A DNA stretch of 64,000 bases from Nitrospira sp. ST-bin5 (GTDB lineage Bacteria; Nitrospirota; Nitrospiria; Nitrospirales; Nitrospiraceae), in NCBI GenBank assembly GCA_002083555.1, contig MSXN01000005.1:64208-128207 (forward strand), read 5' to 3'. Positions 1 to 8,230 of the stretch are shown here, piece after piece (position 1 is the first letter of the stretch; each line of letters begins with the position of its first letter). Under the pieces are notes generated by a model. That model ran no database searches. It was not told the DNA's origin and saw only the letters and a list, made by a program, of their open reading frames with translations. The position numbers and the translations under genes are program-made.

Positions 1-47
1 TCCGTGATGCCAGTCAGTTTGTAATTCCGCTGTTTGCCAAAGGGTGA
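1..47 (+). CDS. C-terminal tail of an upstream gene (partial, tentative)
   Basis: The frame starting at base 3 is open from the window edge and reads RDASQFVIPLFAKG before a TGA at 45-47. That stop lies inside the Shine-Dalgarno region of the aspartate kinase gene, an arrangement typical of a tightly packed operon. Another frame ends at 22-24 with SVMPVSL. I prefer the first because it gives the tighter junction. The family cannot be recognised from so few residues. In related genomes homoserine dehydrogenase or phosphoglycerate mutase genes often precede lysC, but nothing here proves either. Confidence 0.35.
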   Translation, partial: RDASQFVIPLFAKG

Positions 48-51
48 GTCG

Positions 52-1293
52 GTGGCGTTGATTGTTCAGAAATACGGCGGGACCTCGGTCGGCACGATCG
101 AACGGATCCATCGGGTTGCAGAGCGGGTCGCGCAGTCGCATCGTGCCGGAGACCAGGTGGTCGTCGTGTTGTCTGCGATGAGCGGCGAGACGGATCGATT
201 GATCAAGCTTGCGCACGAGGCGGCGGCGACGCCCGATGACCGTGAGATGGACATGCTGTTGTCCACGGGGGAGCGCGTGACCGTGGCGCTCTTGGCGATG
301 GATCTTCGTGGCCGAGGACTGAATGCCCGGTCCTACACCGGACGGCAAGTCGGCATTGTCACCAACAGCGCTCATACCAAGGCTCGGATTGCGCGGGTGT
401 CCGCCGACCGGCTTCGCGAGGCGTTGGCAAAAGGCATCATTCCCGTGGTGGCGGGGTTCCAGGGAATCAATGAACAGTCGGATGTCACGACCCTAGGCCG
501 CGGCGGATCTGATCTGTCTGCGGTGGCCTTGGCCGCGGCGTTGAAAGCGGATCGGTGCATCATTTTTACCGATGTGGACGGGGTCTACACCTCGGATCCC
601 AATGTGGTGCCTGCGGCGCGGCGGATCGATAAGATTTCATATGAAGAAATGTTGGAAATGGCCAGCCTCGGCGCGAAGGTCCTGCAGGCCAGGTCGGTGG
701 AGTTCGCCGCGAAGTTCAACGTCCCGGTTGAGGTGAACTCGAGTTTCAAAGAAGGAAAGGGGACTCTCGTGACACGTGAAGATGCGGACATGGAAGCGGT
801 GGCCGTGGCGGGAGTCACGGGAGACCGAAACCAGGCAAAAATCACGATGGTCGGTGTGCCCGACAAGCCCGGCATCGCGGCAAAAATTTTCGGGCCCGTC
901 GCCCAGGCCAACATCAACGTCGACATGATCATTCAGAATGTCAGTCAGGATGCGTTGACGGACCTGTCGTTCACCGTTCCTCGGGCGGATTTGCGCACCG
1001 CTACACCGCTGCTCCAAGGTGTGGCCAAAGATGTCGGGGCCAGAAGTGTGGCGATTACCGAAGCGATTGCCAAGGTCTCGCTTATCGGCGTGGGCATGCG
1101 CTCGCATTCAGGTGTCGCGGCGAAGATGTTCGAGGTGTTATCCCGTGAAGGGGTCAACATCATGATGATCAGCACGTCGGAGATCAAAATCTCCTGCGTG
1201 ATTGCCGAGAAGTACTTGGAATTGGCCATGCGGTCACTGCACACGGCATTTGGCCTCGATCGGGTTCCACTAGGAGACCGGCCGAACAAGTAA
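52..1293 (+). CDS. lysC: Aspartate kinase
   Basis: Phosphorylates L-aspartate to 4-phospho-aspartate, the committed step toward lysine, threonine, methionine and isoleucine, in the cytoplasm. The N-terminal kinase domain opens with QKYGGTSVG and contains the STGERV and TLGRGGSD substrate/ATP motifs and FTDVDGVYTSDP. Two ACT regulatory domains fill roughly residues 260-400, as in lysine/threonine-inhibited single-function enzymes. I start at GTG 52 (413 residues) because AAGGGTGAG lies just upstream and MALIVQKYGG is the usual N-terminus; the frame also runs back to TTG 34. About 60 bp separates it from citramalate synthase, consistent with an amino-acid biosynthesis operon. Confidence 0.95.
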   Translation: MALIVQKYGGTSVGTIERIHRVAERVAQSHRAGDQVVVVLSAMSGETDRLIKLAHEAAATPDDREMDMLLSTGERVTVALLAMDLRGRGLNARSYTGRQVGIVTNSAHTKARIARVSADRLREALAKGIIPVVAGFQGINEQSDVTTLGRGGSDLSAVALAAALKADRCIIFTDVDGVYTSDPNVVPAARRIDKISYEEMLEMASLGAKVLQARSVEFAAKFNVPVEVNSSFKEGKGTLVTREDADMEAVAVAGVTGDRNQAKITMVGVPDKPGIAAKIFGPVAQANINVDMIIQNVSQDALTDLSFTVPRADLRTATPLLQGVAKDVGARSVAITEAIAKVSLIGVGMRSHSGVAAKMFEVLSREGVNIMMISTSEIKISCVIAEKYLELAMRSLHTAFGLDRVPLGDRPNK

Positions 1294-1353
1294 CGCGGTT
1301 TTGGCTGGTTCCCGCTCGACAGATCCTTCTCACTCCTGTTAGTCTTTCAGACG

Positions 1354-3003
1354 ATGGCTCGAAAATCCTCACAGACTCGTCCTGCTCGTCCCGCTCCGCC
1401 GGAGGAGCCTGTCGTCATTCCTGTTCTTACCCTCGATCGAGCCGCCGCTCTGGAAATTTACGATACGACGCTTCGCGACGGCGCGCAGGCTGAGGATGTC
1501 AGTTTTTCAGCGGAAGACAAAGTCCGTGTGGCTCAAAAGCTGGACGAGCTCGGCGTGCACTATATTGAAGGCGGCTGGCCGGGAGCCAATCCGAAAGACA
1601 TCGAATTCTTCCGGATCATGAAGACGACCCCGCTCCAGCATGCCTCGGTCATTGCCTTTGGATCGACGCGCAAAGCCAGCAATTCTGTCCACAAAGATCA
1701 GAATCTGAAGGCGCTCCTTGCGGCTGAAACCAAGACCATCACGCTGTTCGGGAAAACCTGGTCGCTGCATGTGACCGATGCGTTGGGGATCTCGCTGGCG
1801 AAAAATCTCGAATTGATCGGCGACTCCATCGCGCACCTCAAAAGCAAGGGCCGGCGGGTGTTTTACGATGCCGAGCATTTCTTCGACGGGTACAAGACGA
1901 ATCCTGAGTATGCGCTGAATACGATTCGGAAGGCGGTGGCGGCCGGGGCTGAACGCGTCATTCTTTGCGATACGAACGGCGGAGCGATGCCGTGGGAGAT
2001 TCGAGCGATCTGCGAGGTCGTTCGCCAGGAAATCAAGGTGCCGTTGGGTATCCACGCCCACAATGATTGTGAAATGGCGGTGGCGAACTCGCTGGTGGCG
2101 ATCGAGACCGGCATTGTTCAAGTGCAGGGGACGATCAATGGGATCGGTGAGCGCTGTGGGAATGCCAATCTCTGTTCAATCATTCCCAATCTGGAATTGA
2201 AGATGCGGCGTCCGGCACTCGGCGAACGGCTCAGTCATTTGAAAGATGTGTCTGGCTTCGTCACGGAAATCGCGAACTTGATGCCCAATAAGCATCAGCC
2301 CTATGTGGGCGATTCTGCGTTTGCTCATAAGGGCGGCGTCCATATCCATGCGGTGCTGAAGAATGCGTTAACGTATGAGCACGTTGATCCGAAGAGGGTC
2401 GGGAATCGCCAGCGCGTGCTGGTATCGGACTATGCCGGACGGAGCGGGCTGTTAGATAAGATCGAGGCCTACGGCATCAAGCTGCCAAAGAATCACGCGA
2501 AGGTGCAAGAGTTGATCGATACGCTCAAAGAGCGAGAAAATGAAGGCTACCAGTTTGAAGGCGCTGAGGGCTCGTTTGAGTTGTTGATGCGCAAGGCGAT
2601 GGGGACTCATAAGCCGGCGTTCCAGCTGCTGGGATTCCGCGTGATTGTTGAGAAAAAGCAAGAGGATGGCGCTCCCCTTTCAGAGGCGACCGTGATGGTC
2701 AAGGTTGGCGGAGTGGTCGAGCACACCGCAGCGGTGGGTGCCGGGCCGGTGAATGCGCTGGATCATGCGCTGCGTAAGTCGTTGGAAAAGTTCTACCCAC
2801 AATTGCAAGAAGTGAAGCTCCTCGACTACAAGGTTCGAGTGCTCGCGGCTAATAAAGGAACCGAGTCGAAGGTGCGGGTCCTGATCGAATCCGGCGACCA
2901 CAAAGATAAGTGGGGAACGGTCGGGGTCTCCGAGAACATTATAGAGGCGACTTGGCAAGCCTTGGCCGACAGCATTGAGTACAAGCTTCTTTCGAAGCGT
3001 TAA
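1354..3003 (+). CDS. cimA: Citramalate synthase
   Basis: Condenses pyruvate and acetyl-CoA to (R)-citramalate, the threonine-independent entry to isoleucine. At 549 residues it has the length and architecture of the CimA/LeuA-like group: a TIM-barrel opening with YDTTLRDGAQ at about residues 36-45, the metal-binding IHAHNDCEMA motif, the GTINGIGERCGNANL loop, and a C-terminal LeuA-type regulatory domain (about 420-540) expected to sense isoleucine. An alanine/proline-rich leader of about 30 residues precedes the barrel. It follows aspartate kinase in the same direction, so the two amino-acid genes are probably co-transcribed. 2-isopropylmalate synthase is the main alternative, but the length and the N-terminal motif favour CimA. 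Confidence 0.9.
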   Translation: MARKSSQTRPARPAPPEEPVVIPVLTLDRAAALEIYDTTLRDGAQAEDVSFSAEDKVRVAQKLDELGVHYIEGGWPGANPKDIEFFRIMKTTPLQHASVIAFGSTRKASNSVHKDQNLKALLAAETKTITLFGKTWSLHVTDALGISLAKNLELIGDSIAHLKSKGRRVFYDAEHFFDGYKTNPEYALNTIRKAVAAGAERVILCDTNGGAMPWEIRAICEVVRQEIKVPLGIHAHNDCEMAVANSLVAIETGIVQVQGTINGIGERCGNANLCSIIPNLELKMRRPALGERLSHLKDVSGFVTEIANLMPNKHQPYVGDSAFAHKGGVHIHAVLKNALTYEHVDPKRVGNRQRVLVSDYAGRSGLLDKIEAYGIKLPKNHAKVQELIDTLKERENEGYQFEGAEGSFELLMRKAMGTHKPAFQLLGFRVIVEKKQEDGAPLSEATVMVKVGGVVEHTAAVGAGPVNALDHALRKSLEKFYPQLQEVKLLDYKVRVLAANKGTESKVRVLIESGDHKDKWGTVGVSENIIEATWQALADSIEYKLLSKR

Positions 3004-3037
3004 CGAACTCCTCCCGCCTGTCCGGCAATGTTTATTC

Positions 3038-3066
3038 TTGACAGAACTCGTAACCTCACGTAACTT
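3038..3066 (+). promoter_or_regulatory. Sigma-70-like promoter for the IHF/HU gene
   Basis: A perfect -35 box TTGACA at 3038-3043 and a -10-like TAACTT at 3061-3066 are separated by exactly 17 bases. Transcription would begin near 3073, giving a leader of about 75 bases before the IHF-type gene. Confidence 0.7.
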
Positions 3067-3148
3067 AAGCAGAACTTTCCGTCTTTAGAGTGCAGCTTCA
3101 TCGGAGGTTGCGTGATGGGAATGCGCAGCGGTCACGGAGGGGGGTGGC

Positions 3149-3424
3149 ATGAGAAAGGCTGATATCGCGAACGAGATATTCAAGCAGGTAGGAATTTCGA
3201 AAAATGAGGCGGCCGATATCGTTGAACTTGTGCTCAATCTCCTCAAGTCGGTGCTGCAAAAAGGTGAGTCCGTCAAAATTGCGGGCTTCGGCAATTTCGT
3301 CGTTCGCAGCAAAGGTTCTCGCAAGGGGCGCAATCCTCGTACAGGAGAAGAAATTGGGATTACCCCGCGTCGCGTCGTCACATTCCGCCCAAGCCAAGTC
3401 TTTAAGAAGTACGTCAATTCGTAG
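3149..3424 (+). CDS. ihfA: IHF alpha/HU-family DNA-bending protein
   Basis: A 91-residue histone-like protein that bends DNA as a dimer in nucleoid organisation, recombination and sigma-54 transcription. It carries the DNABII core: the helical N-terminus RKADIANEIF, GFGNFVVRSKGSRKGRNP on the beta arm, and the TPRRVVTFRPSQ tail. PRRVV and the length fit IHF alpha better than HU, but the two cannot be separated with certainty by eye. A strong GGAGGGGG Shine-Dalgarno precedes ATG 3149. It is followed 43 bp later by a MerR regulator, the pheT-ihfA-merR type of arrangement seen in many bacteria, here without pheT. Confidence 0.88.
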   Translation: MRKADIANEIFKQVGISKNEAADIVELVLNLLKSVLQKGESVKIAGFGNFVVRSKGSRKGRNPRTGEEIGITPRRVVTFRPSQVFKKYVNS

Positions 3425-3467
3425 CTATCGCGAGACCCACATCGCGACCACCGCATGAGGGCCGGTC

Positions 3468-3818
3468 ATGGGGATTGAACCCAGGCTGGGGAGCAAAGTT
3501 TTCTATAAAATCGGGGAGGTCAGTCAACTGACGAAGCTCCCTGCTTATGTGCTACGTTTTTGGGAGTCTGAGTTTAAGTTCCTGAGTCCGAAGAAAAGTC
3601 GTGGAAATCAGCGACTCTATATTCGTCGTGACATTGAGACTGTTCTTGAAATTAAGCGGATGTTGTATGACGAAGGTCATACGCTGGAGGGAGTGAAGCG
3701 GTATTGGGCCAGGCGCGGGCGGGCGGCTTCTCGAAAGCTCACCCCTCAAGAGTTGGCCAAGAAGCTGCGCGGGGATCTCCAGGCCATTGTGAAAATCATC
3801 GACGCGCATTCACGATAA
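3468..3818 (+). CDS. MerR-family transcriptional regulator
   Basis: A 116-residue protein with an N-terminal winged-helix MerR domain: YKIGEVSQLTKLPAYVLRFWE, then the wing NQRLYIRRDIETV, then the helical EGHTLEGVKRYW segment. There is no effector-binding domain or metal-binding cysteine cluster beyond the DNA-binding part, as in the short MerR proteins encoded next to ihfA in many genomes. Its ligand is unknown. A GAGGGCCGG stretch ahead of ATG 3468 can serve as ribosome-binding site. It is probably co-transcribed with the IHF gene. Confidence 0.85.
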   Translation: MGIEPRLGSKVFYKIGEVSQLTKLPAYVLRFWESEFKFLSPKKSRGNQRLYIRRDIETVLEIKRMLYDEGHTLEGVKRYWARRGRAASRKLTPQELAKKLRGDLQAIVKIIDAHSR

Positions 3819-3895
3819 GTCTTCCGTAACATCCCCATTGCCTTTCCGGGGTTGCACAAGCGACAATAGAGATCGGAATCATATAGAGAAGATGT

Positions 3896-3972
3896 CGGGG
3901 CGTAGCGCAGCCCGGTAGCGTACTCGCTTGGGGTGCGAGTGGTCGTGGGTTCAAATCCCGCCGCCCCGACCA
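3896..3972 (+). tRNA. tRNA-Pro (anticodon GGG)
   Basis: A complete 77-nt cloverleaf. Acceptor CGGGGCG pairs with CGCCCCG; the anticodon stem CTCGC/GCGAG encloses loop TTGGGGT (anticodon GGG, reading CCC and CCU); the T arm contains GGTTCAAATCC. The CCA end is encoded at 3970-3972. Confidence 0.95.
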
Positions 3973-4053
3973 ATCTTTTCGGAGCCCCTTGGCGGCTGAG
4001 CATGAGGCAGCGATAGTGGCGCGGCCTTTCGGTCGGCTGTAGGGATGGAAAAC

Positions 4054-4077
4054 AAGCTGCCTCGCGCAGCTTTTTTT
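4054..4077 (+). terminator. Rho-independent terminator after tRNA-Pro
   Basis: Stem AAGCTGC (4054-4060) pairs with GCAGCTT (4066-4072) around the loop CTCGC and runs into seven T. It ends the tRNA transcript and isolates it from surE. Confidence 0.8.
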
Positions 4078-4091
4078 ATGACTGGAATCAC

Positions 4092-4895
4092 ATGCGAATC
4101 TTGGTCACAAATGACGATGGGATCGACTCGCCAGGCCTGACGGCATTAGCCGAAGCGCTTAAGGCGATCGGCGAAGTGTGGGTGGTGGCGCCGGATCGAG
4201 AGCGGACCGCTGTGGCGCATGCCGTGACCTTGCATAAGCCTCTTCGGCTCCATCGTCTGGCTCCACGCACATTTTCCGTCAACGGCACGCCGGTGGACTG
4301 TGTAAATTTGGCGTTGCTCAAGGTGATGCCGAAGCCTCCTGCCATTGTGGTGTCCGGAATCAACAAGGGCGTCAATCTCGGCGATGATGTGCTCTACTCA
4401 GGTACCGTCTCTGCGGCGATGGAGGGGACGATTCTCGGCATTCCGTCGATTGCCGTCTCGCAGGAGGGGCGAGAGACTTTTCGATTTCCTGTCGCCGCGG
4501 ACTATGCCGCACGTATTGTGCGGCAGGTATTGGCGCAGGGGTTGCCGGACGAGACGTTGTTGAATGTGAATGTGCCGAATCGTGCGTTGCGTGCCATCAA
4601 GGGAGTGCGGGTCACCTGCCTGAGTCGGCGGCGCTTTGATAATCCCATTATCGAGAAGCTCGATCCGCATGGCAGGAAATATTTCTGGATCGCCGGCACG
4701 CGGGTATCCTGGAGCCGGAGTAAGAACGCCGATCATGAAGCGCTCGAGGAGGGACGGGTGTCGGTGACACCGATTCACCTGGACTGCACCAACTATGCAG
4801 CACTCGACCACTTTCGTGCCTGGGAACCGATGATCCAAGGTAAGTTGGTGCGGTCCAAGCCGCATCCGCAGTCAGCTTCCCGGCGGAAGGGGTGA
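4092..4895 (+). CDS. surE: 5'/3'-nucleotidase SurE
   Basis: Survival protein E, a metal-dependent cytoplasmic phosphatase acting on nucleoside monophosphates. The N-terminus MRILVTNDDGIDSPG carries the metal-binding DD pair, followed by VAPDRERTAVAHA, NGTPVDCV and SGINKGVNLGDDVLYSGTV, all hallmark SurE motifs. At 267 residues it is near the family norm. It starts 15 bp after the terminator at 4077, and its stop is 3 bp from the DedA gene, so surE, dedA, cysS and rlmB probably form one operon. Confidence 0.93.
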   Translation: MRILVTNDDGIDSPGLTALAEALKAIGEVWVVAPDRERTAVAHAVTLHKPLRLHRLAPRTFSVNGTPVDCVNLALLKVMPKPPAIVVSGINKGVNLGDDVLYSGTVSAAMEGTILGIPSIAVSQEGRETFRFPVAADYAARIVRQVLAQGLPDETLLNVNVPNRALRAIKGVRVTCLSRRRFDNPIIEKLDPHGRKYFWIAGTRVSWSRSKNADHEALEEGRVSVTPIHLDCTNYAALDHFRAWEPMIQGKLVRSKPHPQSASRRKG

Positions 4896-4898
4896 TCG

Positions 4899-5537
4899 AT
4901 GATTGGAAGTCTCATTGAAGCGATTATCGGCGAGCTGAGCCGTTTCGTCATCGCCTGCATTTCCCGATTCGGCTATGCCGGAATTCTGTTTACTATGGCC
5001 GTGGAGAGTGCCTGCATCCCGTTGCCCAGCGAGATTATCATGCCGTTTTCCGGCTATCTGGTGCTGTCCGGGCAGTTCACGATGCTCGGGGTAACATTGG
5101 CCGGGGCGGTAGGAAACGTCGTCGGGTCTATTGCCGCCTACTACGCGGGGGTTTGGGGTGGCCGCCCGTTCGTGGAGCGGTATGGCCCGTACTTTCTCGT
5201 GTCGCATCGAGATCTCGACATTGCCGATCGCTGGTTCCTGAAATACGGGGAAGCCGCGGTGTTTTTCAGCCGGATGCTGCCGGTGGTGCGTACATTTATT
5301 TCATTGCCGGCCGGCATCGCCCGGATGAACTTCCCTCGTTTTGTGCTGTTCACGTTTCTCGGTGCGTTGCCCTGGTGCTACCTCCTTGCGTATATCGGGT
5401 TCAAGATGGGCGAGCATTGGGAAGATCTGCGGCAATATTTTCATGGGTTTGATATCGTGATCGGTGGGATTCTGGCCATCATCATTGGGCTCTTTATTTG
5501 GTCGCACTGGCCGAAGAAGCGCGCGACACTGCCGTAG
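4899..5537 (+). CDS. DedA-family (SNARE-associated) inner-membrane protein
   Basis: A 212-residue polytopic membrane protein of the DedA family, linked in other bacteria to undecaprenyl-phosphate or phospholipid recycling and membrane-potential homeostasis. Diagnostic segments are ACIPLPSEIIMPFSGYL near residue 40, the glycine-rich helix that follows, and FFSRMLPVVRTFISLPAGIARM, which contains the conserved F-x3-R and arginine/glycine signature. About four to five hydrophobic helices are visible. ATG 4899 lies 3 bp after surE and 9 bp separates it from cysS, indicating an operon. Confidence 0.88.
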   Translation: MIGSLIEAIIGELSRFVIACISRFGYAGILFTMAVESACIPLPSEIIMPFSGYLVLSGQFTMLGVTLAGAVGNVVGSIAAYYAGVWGGRPFVERYGPYFLVSHRDLDIADRWFLKYGEAAVFFSRMLPVVRTFISLPAGIARMNFPRFVLFTFLGALPWCYLLAYIGFKMGEHWEDLRQYFHGFDIVIGGILAIIIGLFIWSHWPKKRATLP

Positions 5538-5546
5538 GTTGACCTC

Positions 5547-6980
5547 ATGCTCAAAATTTACAACACGTTGACAGGGAAGAAAGACGCGTTTGAACCCCTC
5601 GTGCCCGGCATCGTACGCATGTACGTGTGCGGGGTAACGGTCTATGACTATTGCCACATCGGGCATGCGCGCAGTGCTCTGGTGTTCGATGTGGTTCGGC
5701 GGTATCTGGAATATTCCGGCCTTCGCGTCGAGTTCGCCAAGAACTTCACCGATGTCGATGACAAGATCATCAAACGCGCCAATGAGCAGCATGTCACTTG
5801 TGACACGATTACTGCGACATACATTCAGGCCTATCACGATGATATGGGACGGTTGGGCGTGCGCCCCGCGTCGATCGAGCCCAAAGCGACTGAGCATATG
5901 GCCGACATCGTTCGGCTGACCGAAGCCTTGATCGCAAAGGGGTTGGCGTATCAAGTGGACGGAGATGTCTACTTCGAAGTTGCGAAGTATGGAGACTACG
6001 GGCGACTGTCTAAGCGGAAGATGGATGATCTCCAAGCCGGGGCACGGGTGGGTGTGGACGAACGAAAGCGGCACCCGATGGATTTTGCTCTCTGGAAGAG
6101 CGCGAAGCCTGGCGAGCCGGCATGGCCGAGCCCATGGGGCCGGGGACGGCCTGGGTGGCACATCGAGTGTTCCGCCATGTCGATTCGGCACCTGGGCGAG
6201 ACGTTCGATATTCATGGCGGCGGGATGGACCTGATCTTTCCGCACCATGAGAATGAGATTGCACAGTCGTGCGGTGCGACGGGGAAAGAATTTGCTCGTT
6301 ACTGGATGCACAACGGGTTTGTGCAGATCAATCAAGAGAAGATGTCCAAGTCGCTGGGGAACTTTTTCACGATCCGGGAGATCTTCGAAAAGTCGGAGTG
6401 GGCGGAAGCGGAAACCGGAGAAATGTTGCGGTATTTCTTGTTGGCGACGCAATACCGAGGTCCGTTGGATTTTTCCGATCAAGCCTTGAAAGAAGCGAAG
6501 AATGCGGTGAATGGGTTCTACGATCTCTTTGCGCGATTGGCCGAGACGGGCGGGAATGCATCAGGAGATGCAGGGCTGAATCCGGCGATTGAACGATGCA
6601 CGGCCGCATTTCGGTCGGCGATGGACGATGATATCAATACGCCGATGGCTATTGCGGCGTTGCAAGGGCTGCGCAGTGATCTGAATAAACTGCTTGCCGA
6701 TGGTTTGTCGATAGAGGCGAGACGCAAGGCCAGAGAGGCTTTTCGGTCGCTGGGGCTGGTGTTGGCATTGTTCCAGTTGGATCATTGGGTGTTCAACGTC
6801 GAAACCGAGGGACAGCTTTCCCTCTCCAGTGAGGTCGAGATTGAGAGACAAATTGCCGAACGAACGGAAGCCAAGAAGCGGAAGGACTTCAAACGCGCCG
6901 ACGCCATTCGGGCGGAATTGGCAGCCCAAGGGATCATTCTCGAGGACAAGCCCGATGGCACCAGTCGATGGAAACGATGA
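5547..6980 (+). CDS. cysS: Cysteinyl-tRNA synthetase
   Basis: Charges tRNA-Cys with cysteine. It is a class I synthetase of 477 residues. The HIGH signature occurs as CHIGHARS near residue 35, preceded by MYVCGVTVYD (zinc cysteine). WHIECSAMS supplies another zinc ligand with GGGMDLIFPHHENE. The catalytic KMSKS loop is EKMSKSLGNFF. The C-terminal DALR-like helical and anticodon-binding parts end in LEDKPDGTSRWKR. The 3' end overlaps the start of rlmB by 26 bp, so translation is probably coupled. Confidence 0.95.
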   Translation: MLKIYNTLTGKKDAFEPLVPGIVRMYVCGVTVYDYCHIGHARSALVFDVVRRYLEYSGLRVEFAKNFTDVDDKIIKRANEQHVTCDTITATYIQAYHDDMGRLGVRPASIEPKATEHMADIVRLTEALIAKGLAYQVDGDVYFEVAKYGDYGRLSKRKMDDLQAGARVGVDERKRHPMDFALWKSAKPGEPAWPSPWGRGRPGWHIECSAMSIRHLGETFDIHGGGMDLIFPHHENEIAQSCGATGKEFARYWMHNGFVQINQEKMSKSLGNFFTIREIFEKSEWAEAETGEMLRYFLLATQYRGPLDFSDQALKEAKNAVNGFYDLFARLAETGGNASGDAGLNPAIERCTAAFRSAMDDDINTPMAIAALQGLRSDLNKLLADGLSIEARRKAREAFRSLGLVLALFQLDHWVFNVETEGQLSLSSEVEIERQIAERTEAKKRKDFKRADAIRAELAAQGIILEDKPDGTSRWKR

Positions 6981-7734
6981 CAGCCAGGAAATTCTCTATG
7001 GCCTCCATGCGGTCCGTGAAGCACTGAAGGCCGGTAGCAGGCCGTTGCAGCGACTGCACGTGATTCGGACTGACAAGCAGTTTGCCGAGCTGGTGCAGCT
7101 GGCCAGGGCGCTGCATGTGCCGGTCCATATTCAGCCGCTCGCGTCTCTCGATCGGCTGGCTCCAGGCGGACGACATCAGGGTATCGTGGCTTTTGCTGCA
7201 GCGAAGGCCTACCAGACGGAAGAATCCATTCTTGCCGGCGCTGTCAAACGGAACGAGTCGCCATTACTGGTGATCCTCGATGGGGTAGAAGACCCACATA
7301 ATCTCGGCGCGGTGATTCGGACTGCCGAAGGCGCCGGTGTGCATGGCGTGTTTATTCCGGAGCGGCGGGCGGCCGGGCTGACGTCGGTAGTGGCAAAGGT
7401 ATCAGCCGGGGCGATCGACCATATTCCCGTTGCGCGAGTGACGAATACCAGCCGGCTGCTTGAATCGCTGAAAGCAGCGGGGGTATGGATTTACGGTCTG
7501 GATCCGGCGGCGACGAAGCTGTTCACTGAGGTGGATCTCCGAGGTCCTGTCGGGTTGGTCTTTGGGGGAGAGGGTGCGGGGATTCGTCCCGGTGTATTAC
7601 AGCATTGCGATGAGCGGATTCGCATTCCGATGAAGGGGCATGTGCAGTCGCTGAATGTCTCGGCTTCTGCGGCAGTGACGCTCTTTGAGGCAGTGCGGCA
7701 GCGCGGTGCGCCCGCGCCACCCCGCTCACGTTAG
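6955..7734 (+). CDS. rlmB: 23S rRNA (guanosine-2'-O-)-methyltransferase RlmB
   Basis: A SPOUT-class enzyme that uses S-adenosylmethionine to methylate G2251 (E. coli numbering) in the 23S peptidyl-transferase loop. The N-terminal substrate-binding domain starts at ILYGLHAVREAL. The three SPOUT knot motifs follow: LDGVEDPHNLGAVIRTAEGA, GLVFGGEGAGIRP and IPMKGHVQSLNVSASAA. I start at ATG 6955 (259 residues); a longer reading back to 6829 would sit inside cysS and adds no homologous residues. Its stop overlaps by 3 bp the stop of the convergent LuxR-type gene. Confidence 0.92.
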   Translation: MAPVDGNDDSQEILYGLHAVREALKAGSRPLQRLHVIRTDKQFAELVQLARALHVPVHIQPLASLDRLAPGGRHQGIVAFAAAKAYQTEESILAGAVKRNESPLLVILDGVEDPHNLGAVIRTAEGAGVHGVFIPERRAAGLTSVVAKVSAGAIDHIPVARVTNTSRLLESLKAAGVWIYGLDPAATKLFTEVDLRGPVGLVFGGEGAGIRPGVLQHCDERIRIPMKGHVQSLNVSASAAVTLFEAVRQRGAPAPPRSR

Positions 7735-8009
7735 CGGATCTTCAGCGCGCCGCTTTGAATGGCGTTCTTCAGAAGTTGCGCGGTGTTGGATACCCGCATC
7801 TTCTTCATCATATTCGCACGGTGCGCTTCCACCGTTTTCACGCTGATCTTGAGCTTGGTGCCGATTTCCTTATTCTTAAATCCGGCCCAGATCAATTCCA
7901 GAATTTCCTGCTCACGTGCGGTAAGCGACTCAGGCCGTTTCTTGCGAGGAGGGGGCTCGAGGTCAGCAAGGGATTTGCGCACCCGAGGCTTGGTCGTTGC
8001 TTTGGCCAT
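7731..8009 (-). CDS. Stand-alone LuxR-type helix-turn-helix protein
   Basis: A 92-residue protein that is essentially one LuxR/GerE HTH: LTAREQEILELIWAGFKNKEIG, then LKISVKTVEAHRANMMKKM. The first 30 residues are lysine/arginine/proline-rich. It has no receiver or ligand domain, so it either acts as a constitutive DNA binder or partners with another protein. The start at 8009 is backed by AAAGGAGAA about 10 bases upstream. It is convergent with rlmB and divergent from the prepilin peptidase gene, so it could regulate the pilus region, which is speculation from position alone. Confidence 0.85.
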   Translation of the reverse strand: MAKATTKPRVRKSLADLEPPPRKKRPESLTAREQEILELIWAGFKNKEIGTKLKISVKTVEAHRANMMKKMRVSNTAQLLKNAIQSGALKIR

Positions 8010-8230
8010 AATCGTCGGTTCTCCTTTGAATCGCCGGGGCTTGAGGTATACTGGATTCGCGCGGCTGCGCCTCAGGCGCGCCGCGGGGAAAAGTATAGAG
8101 ACGTTCTTAATGAGTGTAAATGCAAGCACAATGGCCCTAGTAGGGTTACTGAGTACGGAAACAAGAGTATTCGTAACCAGCTAGAGAGAAATTGGACTTC
8201 TACGCCGTTTCAATAGGAATAGGGCGCGGT

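Noticed and set aside
3852..3887. Promoter TTGCAC/TATAGA before tRNA-Pro
   Set aside because: Spacing is 24 bases, too long; no better pair was found.
5301..6482. 393-codon frame on the minus strand opposite dedA/cysS
   Set aside because: Lies fully across well-supported genes on the plus strand; its protein is rich in Arg/His/Pro without any domain, as expected for a GC-rich shadow.
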